Source: Psychromarinibacter sediminicola
GTDB lineage: Bacteria > Pseudomonadota > Alphaproteobacteria > Rhodobacterales > Rhodobacteraceae
Length of the DNA: 64,000 bases
Reading direction: 5' to 3'
Assembly: GCF_029168335.1 (NCBI RefSeq)
Contig: NZ_JARGYC010000001.1
Location: forward strand, 62,001-126,000
In this document: piece after piece, positions 55,126 through 64,000 of the stretch
Position numbering within the stretch: position 1 is the stretch's first letter
Layout: each line of letters starts with the position of its first letter
Notes under the pieces: model-generated
What the model saw: the letters and a program-made list of their open reading frames with translations, nothing else
What the model was told of the DNA's origin: nothing
Databases searched by the model: none
Program-made: the position numbers and the translations under genes

Positions 55126-56862
55126 ATGACGAGTGGGTTGCGGGATCCGGACAAGCCGGCGGGGTTCGTCGTGGAGGTGGACCCGGAGACCGGGGTGGCC
55201 ACGCGGAACGACGGGACGCTGTTGCAGCCGGCGGAGAAGAACCCGTGGTATCTGATGATGTCGATTGCGGGGGTGCCGGAGGGGGATGAGGGGCCGGATG
55301 AGCTCAATGAGCTTGAGGAGTTGAACCGACGGTACTGGAACGGCTGGGTCTGTTCGCGGATGTCGCAAGCGGAGCGGACAGAACTAGCGGAACATATCGG
55401 CTTGTCTATAGATGAACTGGCACCGCTGACTCCTGAGGAGAAGGCCGTCGTGGCGGCACGGTTCCAACAGTTTGCCGATCCGGAAGACACGAAGTTGGCC
55501 GAGGTGGCAGCCGCTTTTCGGGAGATCGATGGTCAAGATGCAGATGGGCCAGAACCGTGGGCGGGCATAGACCTATCCGAAATCCACTTCTCACAAGCCC
55601 GAATTTGGTCGATGTGGGTTTTCACTGGCTATGCCACGTTCGCCTCCGCGACCTTTTCCGAAGGTGTCAATTTCTCCTCCGCTTATTTCAGTGGGACTGC
55701 CTGGTTCCACTCAGCAACCTTTGCTGGTATAGCGTTGTTTCTTTCCACAACTTTCGATAGTGAATCTTGGTTCAACTCCGCGACCTTCAACCAAAGCGCG
55801 TTTTTTGACAATGCGGTAATGAAAGGTGATGCACATTTTATCTCCGTGAACTTCAAGAACGAAGCCATGTTCTATTTCACAACCTTTGCAGGTGAGGCGA
55901 ATTTCACAGATGCAAATTTTTTTGACGATGCTGTGTACTTGTCCGCGTCATTCACCTGCAATGCCTCGTTTACTTACGCGACCTTCAATTCGAGAGTCTT
56001 TTTCGAATCCGCGACGTTCGCCCGGGACGCTTTTTTCACCGTGGCGACGTTCAACAGCACCGTCTCATTCTCTTCCGTGACTTTTATAGGCGCTGCTAGG
56101 TTTGTCTCTGCGGTCTTCGCAACCCATCCGAAATTCATTACCACTTGGTTTCGTACGGTGGCTGACTTCAGCGATGCGTCCTTCGGACGGTCTGTGACAT
56201 TCCGCGAGGCGTCCTTCGAGACGGAATACCCGGTGCTGGACGGGGTGGCGCCGCCGGAGCGGATGGAGGTGGTGGCCGGGGATCGCACGACTGAGCGCGA
56301 GGTGCCGGACGGTCCGGACAAAGGGGAAGTCCTTCGGGTGCCGTCATGGCCCGCGATCCCGGACGATCCCGAGAAGCTGAAGGCGGCGCAGAAATCGGCG
56401 GCGGCGCTCCGGCATGCGATGGGGCGGCAGGGGTTGCCGGAGGAGGAGCATTTCTTCTTTCGCAAGGAGATGGGGTTCGAGGCGCGGATCGGCGGGGTCT
56501 GGCGGCGGCTGCCGTATGTGCTGTTCCGCGAGGTGTCGTTCTTCGGCTACAGCGTGGAGCGGCCGGCGGCGCTGCTGATCCTGACGATCCTGGTGCCCTG
56601 GGCGCTGGTGGCGTGGCTCTGCGCGGCCTGGCCCGCGCTGGCGGTGCCGGAGGCGGGGCCGGTGACCTGGGGCGGGGAGCTGGCCCTGTCGGTGGCGAAC
56701 ACGTTCTCGTTCTTCGGGTTCCAGCGGCTCTATTTCGACGTGGAGCTCCTGCAGGCGCGGGCGTGGGTGTTCCAAGTGATGGGCGCGGCGCAGACCGTGC
56801 TGGGCTTCGTGTTCCTGTTCTTTCTGGGCCTGGGGCTGAGGACGCGGTTCCGGATGCGGTGA
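55126..56862 (+). CDS. pentapeptide-repeat protein with C-terminal membrane domain
   Basis: 578 residues. The N-terminal 155 residues are unassigned; residues about 160-370 are pentapeptide repeats of the F-centred kind (ATFAS, ATFSE, AYFSG, ATFAG, ATFNQ, and so on), predicted to form a right-handed beta helix. A charged linker and helices follow, then two to three membrane segments (about 495-575) ending LGLRTRFRMR. The segment 55380-56220 is visibly AT-richer with different codon use from both ends of the gene, suggesting imported or fast-evolving repeats. Confidence 0.82.
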   Translation: MTSGLRDPDKPAGFVVEVDPETGVATRNDGTLLQPAEKNPWYLMMSIAGVPEGDEGPDELNELEELNRRYWNGWVCSRMSQAERTELAEHIGLSIDELAPLTPEEKAVVAARFQQFADPEDTKLAEVAAAFREIDGQDADGPEPWAGIDLSEIHFSQARIWSMWVFTGYATFASATFSEGVNFSSAYFSGTAWFHSATFAGIALFLSTTFDSESWFNSATFNQSAFFDNAVMKGDAHFISVNFKNEAMFYFTTFAGEANFTDANFFDDAVYLSASFTCNASFTYATFNSRVFFESATFARDAFFTVATFNSTVSFSSVTFIGAARFVSAVFATHPKFITTWFRTVADFSDASFGRSVTFREASFETEYPVLDGVAPPERMEVVAGDRTTEREVPDGPDKGEVLRVPSWPAIPDDPEKLKAAQKSAAALRHAMGRQGLPEEEHFFFRKEMGFEARIGGVWRRLPYVLFREVSFFGYSVERPAALLILTILVPWALVAWLCAAWPALAVPEAGPVTWGGELALSVANTFSFFGFQRLYFDVELLQARAWVFQVMGAAQTVLGFVFLFFLGLGLRTRFRMR

Positions 56863-57025
56863 GGGCGGCGCGGCCGGCGGGGCGCGGCCGGGCCGGCGGG
56901 ACGGGTCCGGGCCGGCCGGACCGGGATCACGATCTGCGTTAAGTTCATGGAAATCCCGGCATCCTCGGGCTAGATCCCGCCCCGAACGCCTGCCGTTTGT
57001 CCCCGCGGGGCGGGCCGTGTGTCGG

Positions 57026-57054
57026 TTGACCCTTCCGGGGGGCGGGTTTATGGC
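57026..57054 (+). promoter_or_regulatory. probable nuo operon promoter
   Basis: TTGACC (57026-57031), 17-nt spacer, TATGGC (57049-57054), 42 bp before the nuoA start. The 233-bp gap before nuoA otherwise holds only very GC-rich inverted repeats. Confidence 0.45.
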
Positions 57055-57095
57055 TGAGCGGCAAGTGCACTCAGCCCACGCAAAGGAGCCAGTAC

Positions 57096-58078
<983 letters not shown>

Positions 58079-58114
58079 GCCGCCGGGCGCGGCGCGAAAG
58101 AGGATTGATGTGAC

Positions 58115-58720
58115 ATGAGCGACGCCCTGCAAGAGCTTGGCCAGCATATCGAGTTGAAGCGGCCGGACTGCGTTCTGGGCTGGGAGATCGCCTTTGGCGA
58201 GCTGACGGTGGAGGTGGCGCCGACGTCGGTGGTCAGCTTCGTGGAGTTCCTGAAGACCGACCAGACCTGCAAGTTCTCGACCCTGGTCGACATCACTGCC
58301 ATCGACTTCCCGGAGCGCGAGGCGCGGTTCGACCTCGTCTACCATTTCCTGTCGATGTACCAGAACCACCGGCTGCGGGTGAAAACCAAGATCCGCGAGG
58401 ATCAGACGGCGGCGTCGATCGTCGACGTGCATCCGGCGGCCAACTGGTTCGAGCGGGAGGTCTACGACATGTTCGGCATCCTGTTCACCGGCCACCCGGA
58501 TCTGCGGCGGATCCTGACCGATTACGGCTTCCGCGGGCATCCGCTGCGCAAGGATTTCCCGACGACCGGCTATGTCGAGGTGCGCTATGACGAGGCCGAG
58601 AAGCGGGTGGTCTACGAGCCGGTGAAGCTGGTGCAGGAATACCGGCAGTTCGACTTCATGAGCCCGTGGGAAGGGGCCGACTATATCCTGCCGGGCGACG
58701 AGAAGGAGGGCGCGACGTGA
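58115..58720 (+). CDS. nuoC: NADH-quinone oxidoreductase subunit C
   Basis: 201 residues, separate from Nuo[60 protein letters not shown] and GHPLRKDFP are the 30-kDa subunit signatures. Peripheral arm subunit. Stop overlaps the following small gene. Confidence 0.97.
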   Translation: MSDALQELGQHIELKRPDCVLGWEIAFGELTVEVAPTSVVSFVEFLKTDQTCKFSTLVDITAIDFPEREARFDLVYHFLSMYQNHRLRVKTKIREDQTAASIVDVHPAANWFEREVYDMFGILFTGHPDLRRILTDYGFRGHPLRKDFPTTGYVEVRYDEAEKRVVYEPVKLVQEYRQFDFMSPWEGADYILPGDEKEGAT

Positions 58721-58926
58721 TGGGCGGTCAGTTCGCGATGGGCGGTTTCGGGTTCTTCTGGTTCCTGGTGGTCGCGGCGCTTCTGGTGGTGCCGTTCTGG
58801 CGGCTGTTGCCGCGCTTCGGCATCCCGGCGCCGGTGGCGCTGGTCGCGATCATCCCGTTGGGCGCGCTGGTGCTGCTGTGGGTGATCGCGTTCAAGGAGC
58901 CCGCGGACGGGCCGGGCCGCGGATGA
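58720..58926 (+). CDS. small membrane protein in the nuo operon
   Basis: 68 residues with two membrane segments (about 11-26 and 36-58). ATG overlaps the nuoC stop and has GAAGGAGGG upstream, so it is clearly translated. No family recognised; position suggests a link to complex I or simple co-expression. Confidence 0.7.
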   Translation: MGGQFAMGGFGFFWFLVVAALLVVPFWRLLPRFGIPAPVALVAIIPLGALVLLWVIAFKEPADGPGRG

Positions 58927-58939
58927 CGGGGGCGCGGGG

Positions 58940-59824
58940 ATGAGCCGGCCGGAGCCCACGCTGATGTTCTGTCTTGGCGCGACCAAGGCGGGGACGAGCT
59001 GGCTGCATGCGCAGCTGGCGCGGCATCCGGAGTGTCATCTGCGCACGCTGAAGGAGTTGCATTACTTCGACTCGGTCGAGACCGGGCGGCTGGAGACGAA
59101 GCGCGCGGAGATCGAAGGGATGATCCGCACGCTGCTGCGCCGCATGGTGACGGCGGACGAGGCGAAGCGCGTCGAGCTGAACCGGCGGATCGAGGACCGC
59201 GCCGCCTGGGAAAAGGTGCTGGGGCTCGGCCGCGAGGACGAGGGTGCGTACCTGGATTATCTGACCGGCGGGCTGGGCGACCGGCGGCTGGTGGCGGACA
59301 TCACGCCGGCCTACGGGCTGTTGCCCGAGGAGCGGCTGGCGCGGATGGCGGCGCTGTTGCCCGACGTGCGCTTCGTCTACCTGATGCGCGACCCGGTCGA
59401 CCGGCTGTGGAGCCACGTGCGGATGAACTCGCTGCGGATCAAGGGCGGGAAGACGGTGACCCCGCGCCACGCGCACCGGATGCTGGACAAGGTGCTGAAA
59501 GGCGGCCACCAGGACATCGCGCGACGGTCGGATTACCGGGCGGTGCTGGAAAAGCTCGACCGGAGCGTCGAGGCGGACCGCACGCTGGTGATGTTCTACG
59601 AGGATCTGTTCGCCGAGGGCGGGCTGGAGCGGCTGTGCGCCTTTCTCGGCATCGCGCCGGTGGCGGGCGATACGGCGCGGCGCGTGCATGGCGGCAAGCC
59701 GGCGGATCTGGACCCCGACGCGGCGGCCGCGGCGCGCGCCTGGCTGGCGCCGCAATACGACTACGTTGAACGGCGCTTCGGCGCCCTGCCTGCCGCCTGG
59801 CAGGCCAATGATGCAAAGGTGTGA
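58940..59824 (+). CDS. sulfotransferase-family protein
   Basis: 294 residues. LGATKAGTSWLHAQL (residues 12-26) is the PAPS 5'-phosphosulfate loop, and FVYLMRDPVDRLWSHVRM holds the 3'-phosphate Arg/Ser. It should transfer sulfate from PAPS to a small molecule, glycan or protein. It lies between nuoC and nuoD, 13 bp after the small membrane gene and 3 bp before nuoD, an odd place for such an enzyme. Confidence 0.88.
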   Translation: MSRPEPTLMFCLGATKAGTSWLHAQLARHPECHLRTLKELHYFDSVETGRLETKRAEIEGMIRTLLRRMVTADEAKRVELNRRIEDRAAWEKVLGLGREDEGAYLDYLTGGLGDRRLVADITPAYGLLPEERLARMAALLPDVRFVYLMRDPVDRLWSHVRMNSLRIKGGKTVTPRHAHRMLDKVLKGGHQDIARRSDYRAVLEKLDRSVEADRTLVMFYEDLFAEGGLERLCAFLGIAPVAGDTARRVHGGKPADLDPDAAAAARAWLAPQYDYVERRFGALPAAWQANDAKV

Positions 59825-59827
59825 CCG

Positions 59828-61057
59828 ATGATGGATATGCCCGTCACCCGTGGCTTTGCCGATACCGAGACCGGCGAGCAGAAGATCCGCAACTTCAACA
59901 TCAACTTCGGCCCGCAGCACCCTGCGGCGCACGGGGTTTTGCGGATGGTGCTGGAGCTGGACGGCGAGATCGTCGAGCGCTGCGACCCGCATATCGGCCT
60001 GCTGCATCGCGGCACCGAGAAGCTGATGGAAAGCCGCACCTACCTGCAGAACCTGCCCTATCTGGACCGGCTGGACTATGTGCCGCCGATGAACCAGGAG
60101 CATGCCTGGTGCCTGGCGATCGAGAAGCTGACCGGCACGCCGGTGCCGCGGCGGGCGAGCCTGATCCGGGTTCTGTATTCCGAGATCGGGCGCATCCTGA
60201 ACCACCTGCTGAACGTCACCACACAGGCGATGGACGTGGGCGCGCTGACCCCGCCGCTCTGGGGCTTCGAGGAGCGCGAGAAGCTGATGGTGTTCTACGA
60301 GCGGGCCTGCGGGGCGCGGCTGCACGCGGCCTATATCCGGCCCGGCGGCGTGCATCAGGATCTGCCGCCGCAGCTAATCGACGACATCGAGGCCTGGTGC
60401 GACCCGTTCCTGAAGGTGCTGGACGACCTCGACGAACTGCTCAGCGAGAACCGCATCTTCAAGCAGCGCAACTGCGACATCGGCGTGGTCACCGAGCAGG
60501 ACATCCTCGACTGGGGCTTTTCCGGCGTGATGGTGCGCGGCTCGGGGCTCGCCTGGGACTTGCGGCGGTCGCAGCCCTATGAATGCTATGACGAGTTCGA
60601 GTTCGGCATCCCGGTGGGCAAGCACGGCGACTGCTACGACCGGTTCCTGGTGCGGATGCAGGAGATGCGCGAGAGCGTGAAGATCATCCGCCAGGCCATC
60701 GACAAGCTGCGCGCGCCCGAGGGGCAGGGGGATATCCTGTCGCGGGGCAAGATCACCCCGCCGAAGCGCGCCGAGATGAAGACCTCGATGGAAGCGCTGA
60801 TCCATCACTTCAAGCTCTATACCGAGGGCTTCCACGTGCCACCCGGCGAGGTCTATGCCGCCGTCGAGGCGCCGAAGGGCGAGTTCGGCGTCTACATGGT
60901 GGCCGACGGCACCAACCGGCCCTATCGCATCAAGCTGCGGGCGCCGGGATATCTGCACCTGCAGGCGATGGACCACGTGGCTGGCGGCCACCAGCTGGCC
61001 GACGTGGCGGCGATCATCGGGACGATGGACATCGTGTTCGGCGAGGTCGACCGGTGA
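59828..61057 (+). CDS. nuoD: NADH-quinone oxidoreductase subunit D
   Basis: 409 residues. [18 protein letters not shown] (quinone-site His pair in GPQHPAAHG), [22 protein letters not shown] and the [23 protein letters not shown] and GEVDR end are the 49-kDa subunit motifs. It forms the quinone pocket with NuoB. Stop overlaps the next GTG (GTGA). Confidence 0.98.
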   Translation: MMDMPVTRGFADTETGEQKIRNFNINFGPQHPAAHGVLRMVLELDGEIVERCDPHIGLLHRGTEKLMESRTYLQNLPYLDRLDYVPPMNQEHAWCLAIEKLTGTPVPRRASLIRVLYSEIGRILNHLLNVTTQAMDVGALTPPLWGFEEREKLMVFYERACGARLHAAYIRPGGVHQDLPPQLIDDIEAWCDPFLKVLDDLDELLSENRIFKQRNCDIGVVTEQDILDWGFSGVMVRGSGLAWDLRRSQPYECYDEFEFGIPVGKHGDCYDRFLVRMQEMRESVKIIRQAIDKLRAPEGQGDILSRGKITPPKRAEMKTSMEALIHHFKLYTEGFHVPPGEVYAAVEAPKGEFGVYMVADGTNRPYRIKLRAPGYLHLQAMDHVAGGHQLADVAAIIGTMDIVFGEVDR

Positions 61058-61830
61058 GGCTGGCCGTTCGACGGACCCTGGCGGGGCGTCTGGCGGGCGC
61101 GCTTCTGGCGCTGGGCCTGGCGGCGCCGGTGCTGGCGCAGGACGACGCGACCGCCGGCGACGCGGCCACGGGCGAGCCGGAGAGCGGGACGCAATTCGCC
61201 GAGTTGCGCGCCCGGATCGACGGGCTGGAGCGCGAGCGGATCGAGCGGCTGCTGGAGGCGCTGCTGACCGAGAACGGCTGTACCCTGAGCATGGTCGACG
61301 AAGAGGCGACGGACCGGAAGATCATCGCGCATTTCGCCGCGGCGCTGGAGCTGGACGAGGACGAGGCCTTCGCCGTCAGCGACCGGCTGCGCGACCGGAT
61401 CAGCCCGGTGTCGCGCGCCATGGTCGAGGAGGGCCGCATCGTGGCCGACGTGGAGCGCGGCGTCGTCTGGCTGCGCGACTGCACGACCGCGGCGCCGGAT
61501 CTGTCGGGCCCCGGCCCGCTGGAGACGATCCCGGCCTCCTACAGCCTGCCGGGCGCCGGCGCGGTCCCCACCGAGGAGATCGTCGCGCTGATCGAGGACC
61601 ATTTCGAGACCGGCGGCTGCACGCTGGATTTCTCCGACCCCGAGGCGGGGCGGCAGGGGATCATCGACACCGTGGCCGCGGGCATCGGGCTGGCCGAGGC
61701 GGATCGCGCGGACGCGCGGCCGGCGCTGGACGGTGCGATGAAGGACATATTCGGCGTGCTGGTGCCCGCCGGCAAGGTAATCGTGGACGAGGCGGCGATG
61801 ACGGTCAGCCTCGCGGACTGCAACGGATAA
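61054..61830 (+). CDS. exported protein of unknown function in the nuo operon
   Basis: 258 residues from a GTG overlapping the nuoD stop. A Sec signal (about 1-29, cut after APVLAQ) points to the periplasm. Two related halves are visible: [24 protein letters not shown] ... VVWLRDC and [26 protein letters not shown] ... MTVSLADC, each with a GCTL cysteine and a closing Cys, perhaps a disulfide per module. No family recognised; conserved place between nuoD and nuoE suggests a complex I or envelope role. Confidence 0.7.
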   Translation: MRLAVRRTLAGRLAGALLALGLAAPVLAQDDATAGDAATGEPESGTQFAELRARIDGLERERIERLLEALLTENGCTLSMVDEEATDRKIIAHFAAALELDEDEAFAVSDRLRDRISPVSRAMVEEGRIVADVERGVVWLRDCTTAAPDLSGPGPLETIPASYSLPGAGAVPTEEIVALIEDHFETGGCTLDFSDPEAGRQGIIDTVAAGIGLAEADRADARPALDGAMKDIFGVLVPAGKVIVDEAAMTVSLADCNG

Positions 61831-61839
61831 GGACGAACA

Positions 61840-63147
61840 ATGCTCCGCCGTCTTCACCCCGAACAACCCGAGAGTTTCGCGTTCACCGAGGCCAACCAGA
61901 AATGGGCCGAGGCGCAGCTGACCAAGTTTCCCGAGGGCCGGCAGGCCAGCGCGATCATCCCGCTTCTGTGGCGCGCGCAGGAGCAAGAGGGCTGGCTGTC
62001 CCGCGCTGCGATCGAGCATGTGGCCGACATGCTGGGCCTGGCGCATATCCGGGCGCTGGAGGTGGCGACCTTCTACTTCATGTTCCACCTGTCGCCGGTG
62101 GGGTCGGTGGCGCATGTGCAGGTCTGCGGGACCACGTCCTGCATGATCTGCGGGGCGGAGGACCTGATGGCCGTCTGCCGCGAGAAGATCGCGCCGCAGC
62201 CGCACATGCGGTCCGAGGACGGCAAGTTCAGCTGGGAAGAGGTCGAGTGCCTGGGCGCCTGTTCCAACGCCCCGATGGCGCAGATCGGCAAGGACTATTA
62301 CGAGGATCTGACGGCCGAGCGGTTCGGCGAGATCCTCGACGAGCTGGCCGCCGGCCGGGTCCCCATGCCGGGGTCGCAGACCGGGCGTTATGCGTCCGAG
62401 CCGGCGGACGGGCTGACCAGCCTCAAGGAGTACGAGGCCGGGCGCGCGGAGCATAACGCCTCGGTCGAGCTGGCGCTGGAGCTGGGCGACACGATCAAGC
62501 GCATCGACGGCACCGAGGTGCCGCTGCTGACCCCGTGGCAGCGGAACACGACGACGGATGCCGAGGTCGAGGCCTCGGCGGCGGCCGCGCGCAGCCCGCG
62601 CCCGGCCGAGGGCGTGCCGGCCGACAAGACCGGCATCGACAAGCGCGAGGCGCCGGCGGAGACCAAGAGCAAGCCGGAGTACAGCGGCGGGCAGGCGCAT
62701 AATGCCGACGCGAAGCCGGCCGAGGCGGATGCGGCGGCGGGCTCGGCGCCGAAGGTGTCGGACGAGCCGATGGAAGAGGGCGCCAAGGGGCCGAAACAGC
62801 CCGCCGACGAGAAAGCCGCCGACGACGCCGACGCCGCCACCCGCGCCGCGGCCTCGGTTAGGCCGGAGGACGCGCGCAAGCCCGAGGCGCTGGACGCTCC
62901 GCGCGAAGGCAAGGCGGACGATCTGAAGAAGATCAAGGGCGTGGGGCCCAAGCTGGAGGCGCTGCTGCACGGGCTGGGCTTTTATCACTTCGACCAGATC
63001 GCGGCCTGGACCGCGGAAGAGATCGCCTGGGTCGACGCGAACCTGGAGGGGTTCAAGGGCCGGGTGACGCGCGACGAGTGGGTGAAGCAGGCGAAGCTCT
63101 TGGCATCGGGGCAGGAGACAGAATTCTCCAAACGCGCTAAATACTGA
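61840..63147 (+). CDS. nuoE: NADH-quinone oxidoreductase subunit E with C-terminal extension
   Basis: 435 residues, far longer than the usual 160-220. Residues about 1-190 are the 24-kDa subunit with the [2Fe-2S] cysteines in VCGTTSC and [11 protein letters not shown] charged, Ala/Pro/Lys-rich linker (about 190-355) leads to an 75-residue domain (about 360-435) with [20 protein letters not shown], a helix-hairpin-helix-like signature. The extension is known in Rhodobacteraceae; its role is not. Confidence 0.93.
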   Translation: MLRRLHPEQPESFAFTEANQKWAEAQLTKFPEGRQASAIIPLLWRAQEQEGWLSRAAIEHVADMLGLAHIRALEVATFYFMFHLSPVGSVAHVQVCGTTSCMICGAEDLMAVCREKIAPQPHMRSEDGKFSWEEVECLGACSNAPMAQIGKDYYEDLTAERFGEILDELAAGRVPMPGSQTGRYASEPADGLTSLKEYEAGRAEHNASVELALELGDTIKRIDGTEVPLLTPWQRNTTTDAEVEASAAAARSPRPAEGVPADKTGIDKREAPAETKSKPEYSGGQAHNADAKPAEADAAAGSAPKVSDEPMEEGAKGPKQPADEKAADDADAATRAAASVRPEDARKPEALDAPREGKADDLKKIKGVGPKLEALLHGLGFYHFDQIAAWTAEEIAWVDANLEGFKGRVTRDEWVKQAKLLASGQETEFSKRAKY

Positions 63148-63188
63148 TCCCGTACACGCAAAAAGGCGGATAGCGGGGGAGAGGAGCC

Positions 63189-63938
63189 ATGGCTCAGGAA
63201 CGAAACGGGATGTCGCGCAACACGATGCTGGTCGTCGCCGGTGTCGCGGGGGCGGTGGTGCTGGTGGCCTTCTGGCTGCTTGCGGCCTACGGCTTCTTCG
63301 GCGCGCTGGTCCTGGGCGTGATCGTGGCCGTGGTCGTCTACCTGATCCTGTTCTACGGCTTCGGCGGTCCGGTCGAGGGCGAGGTCGCCCATCCCGTCGA
63401 CCGGCCGGCGCCCGCCCCGGCGACCAGCGAGGCCGAGGCGGAGCACATCCTGCATGCGCCGTCCGACGACGAGGCGTATGACGAGGATTACGAGGAGATG
63501 GCGCCGGCGACGCGGCCCGGCGCCGCGCCGGAGCCGGCGGGCGAGACGCCGGGCGAGACCCCGGCGGCGGAAAGTCCCGCCGAGGCGCCCGTGGCCCCCG
63601 CCGCGCCGGCCCCGACGCCGGCCCCGGCGCCGGCGCCCGCGGACGGCGACGGCACGAAGCCCCCGACGCTCGACGCGGCGCGCGCGGGCGGGCCGGACAA
63701 CCTGAAGGAAATCAAGGGCGTGGGGCCCAAGCTCGAAACCCAGCTCAACGAGATGGGCATCTATCACTTCGACCAGATCGCGGCCTGGGGCCCGGCGGAG
63801 GTCGCCTGGATGGACGGCAACCTCAAGGGCTTCCGGGGCCGGGTCAGCCGCGACGACTGGGTGGCGCAGGCAAGGATCCTCGCCGGCGGCGGGGATACGG
63901 AATTCTCGTCCCGCGTGGACAAGGGCGAGGTGTATTAG
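63189..63938 (+). CDS. membrane-anchored paralogue of the NuoE C-terminal domain
   Basis: 249 residues: two hydrophobic segments (about 13-33 and 36-58), an acidic then Pro/Ala-rich linker (about 65-160), and a C-terminal domain (about 170-249) with [20 protein letters not shown] and FRGRVSRDDWVAQARILA, closely matching the NuoE end (YHFDQIAAW shared exactly). It could tether or mimic the NuoE tail at the membrane. 41 bp after nuoE. Confidence 0.82.
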   Translation: MAQERNGMSRNTMLVVAGVAGAVVLVAFWLLAAYGFFGALVLGVIVAVVVYLILFYGFGGPVEGEVAHPVDRPAPAPATSEAEAEHILHAPSDDEAYDEDYEEMAPATRPGAAPEPAGETPGETPAAESPAEAPVAPAAPAPTPAPAPAPADGDGTKPPTLDAARAGGPDNLKEIKGVGPKLETQLNEMGIYHFDQIAAWGPAEVAWMDGNLKGFRGRVSRDDWVAQARILAGGGDTEFSSRVDKGEVY

Positions 63939-63947
63939 GGAGTGTCG

Positions 63948-64000
63948 ATGGCGGAGCCCGGCGACAAGGACAAGGCGCTCGCGCGGCAGGCGCGGCAGGT
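63948..64000 (+). CDS. start of a further nuo-operon gene, partial
   Basis: ATG at 63948 reads MAEPGDKDKALARQARQ to the window edge, 9 bp after the previous stop, with GGGAG upstream. It may be a small DUF5337-type membrane protein as found before nuoF in this group, judged only from the charged start. Confidence 0.45.
   Translation, partial: MAEPGDKDKALARQARQ

Overview
The window is high-GC, tightly packed DNA from an alphaproteobacterium, most likely a Rhodobacteraceae (Roseobacter/Paracoccus/Rhodobacter-like) chromosome. The grounds are a nuoABCD-x-E operon whose NuoE carries a long acidic tail plus a helix-hairpin-helix-like domain, an NDUFA12 / MlaD / DUF2155 / aat block, mce followed by a DUF1467 gene, clpP-clpX, and a recurrent intergenic motif (GAGTATTTT...AGAAGAAG) that I associate with this family from memory. 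No rRNA, tRNA or CRISPR was seen. Genes overlap often, by 1-4 bases head to tail and by 28-58 bases between four convergent pairs.

Layout. 1-3.1 kb: end of a LysR gene, an XRE regulator, a DUF2061/fatty-acid desaturase pair and a SRAP (YedK) protein. 3.3-7.7 kb (minus): an enolase-superfamily sugar-acid dehydratase, a PhnZ-like mixed-valent di-iron oxygenase overlapping a zinc alcohol dehydrogenase, and cyclopropane fatty acid synthase; a cluster of three perfect 22-24 bp palindromes sits inside. 8-11.1 kb: aspS, then a probable type II restriction-modification pair (BglII/BstYI-like nuclease and MT-A70 methylase, convergent and overlapping). 11.3-19.7 kb: DUF1800/DUF1501 pair, GNAT protein running into a 31-bp tandem repeat, response regulator, methylmalonyl-CoA epimerase, membrane proteins, nitroreductase, histone-deacetylase-like amidohydrolase. 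19.8-24.2 kb (minus): ALDH16-type double-domain aldehyde dehydrogenase, deoC, Ca2+/Na+ antiporter.

24.3-26.4 kb is the mobile part: three clusters of REP palindromes with a GTAG foot, a REP-associated tyrosine transposase (RAYT), and an IS110-family element between two REP pairs with a candidate bridge-RNA region upstream of its recombinase. 26.4-32.7 kb is housekeeping: ArsR/SRPBCC pair, clpP, clpX, RidA-like, DsbA-like isomerase, NDUFA12, MlaD, DUF2155, aat.

33-37.5 kb holds a 1066-residue protein joining a DXD glycosyltransferase, a GT92/GT2-like glycosyltransferase and an alpha/beta hydrolase-like domain, followed by a stand-alone paralogue of the middle domain. 37.5-46.2 kb is a sugar uptake and oxidation cluster: GbpR-like LysR divergent from chvE-gguA-gguB, then arabonate dehydratase, an L-arabinose/D-galactose 1-dehydrogenase and a DapA-family 2-keto-3-deoxy-sugar-acid dehydratase. 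46.3-50.4 kb: probable amaB/amaA (pipecolate route of lysine catabolism) and a DegT aminotransferase. 50.6-56.9 kb: isovaleryl-CoA dehydrogenase, several small or membrane proteins, a degenerate nuclease-like protein, a GST and an AT-richer pentapeptide-repeat membrane protein. 57.1-64 kb: the start of the nuo operon (complex I), interrupted by a sulfotransferase and by small proteins of unknown role.
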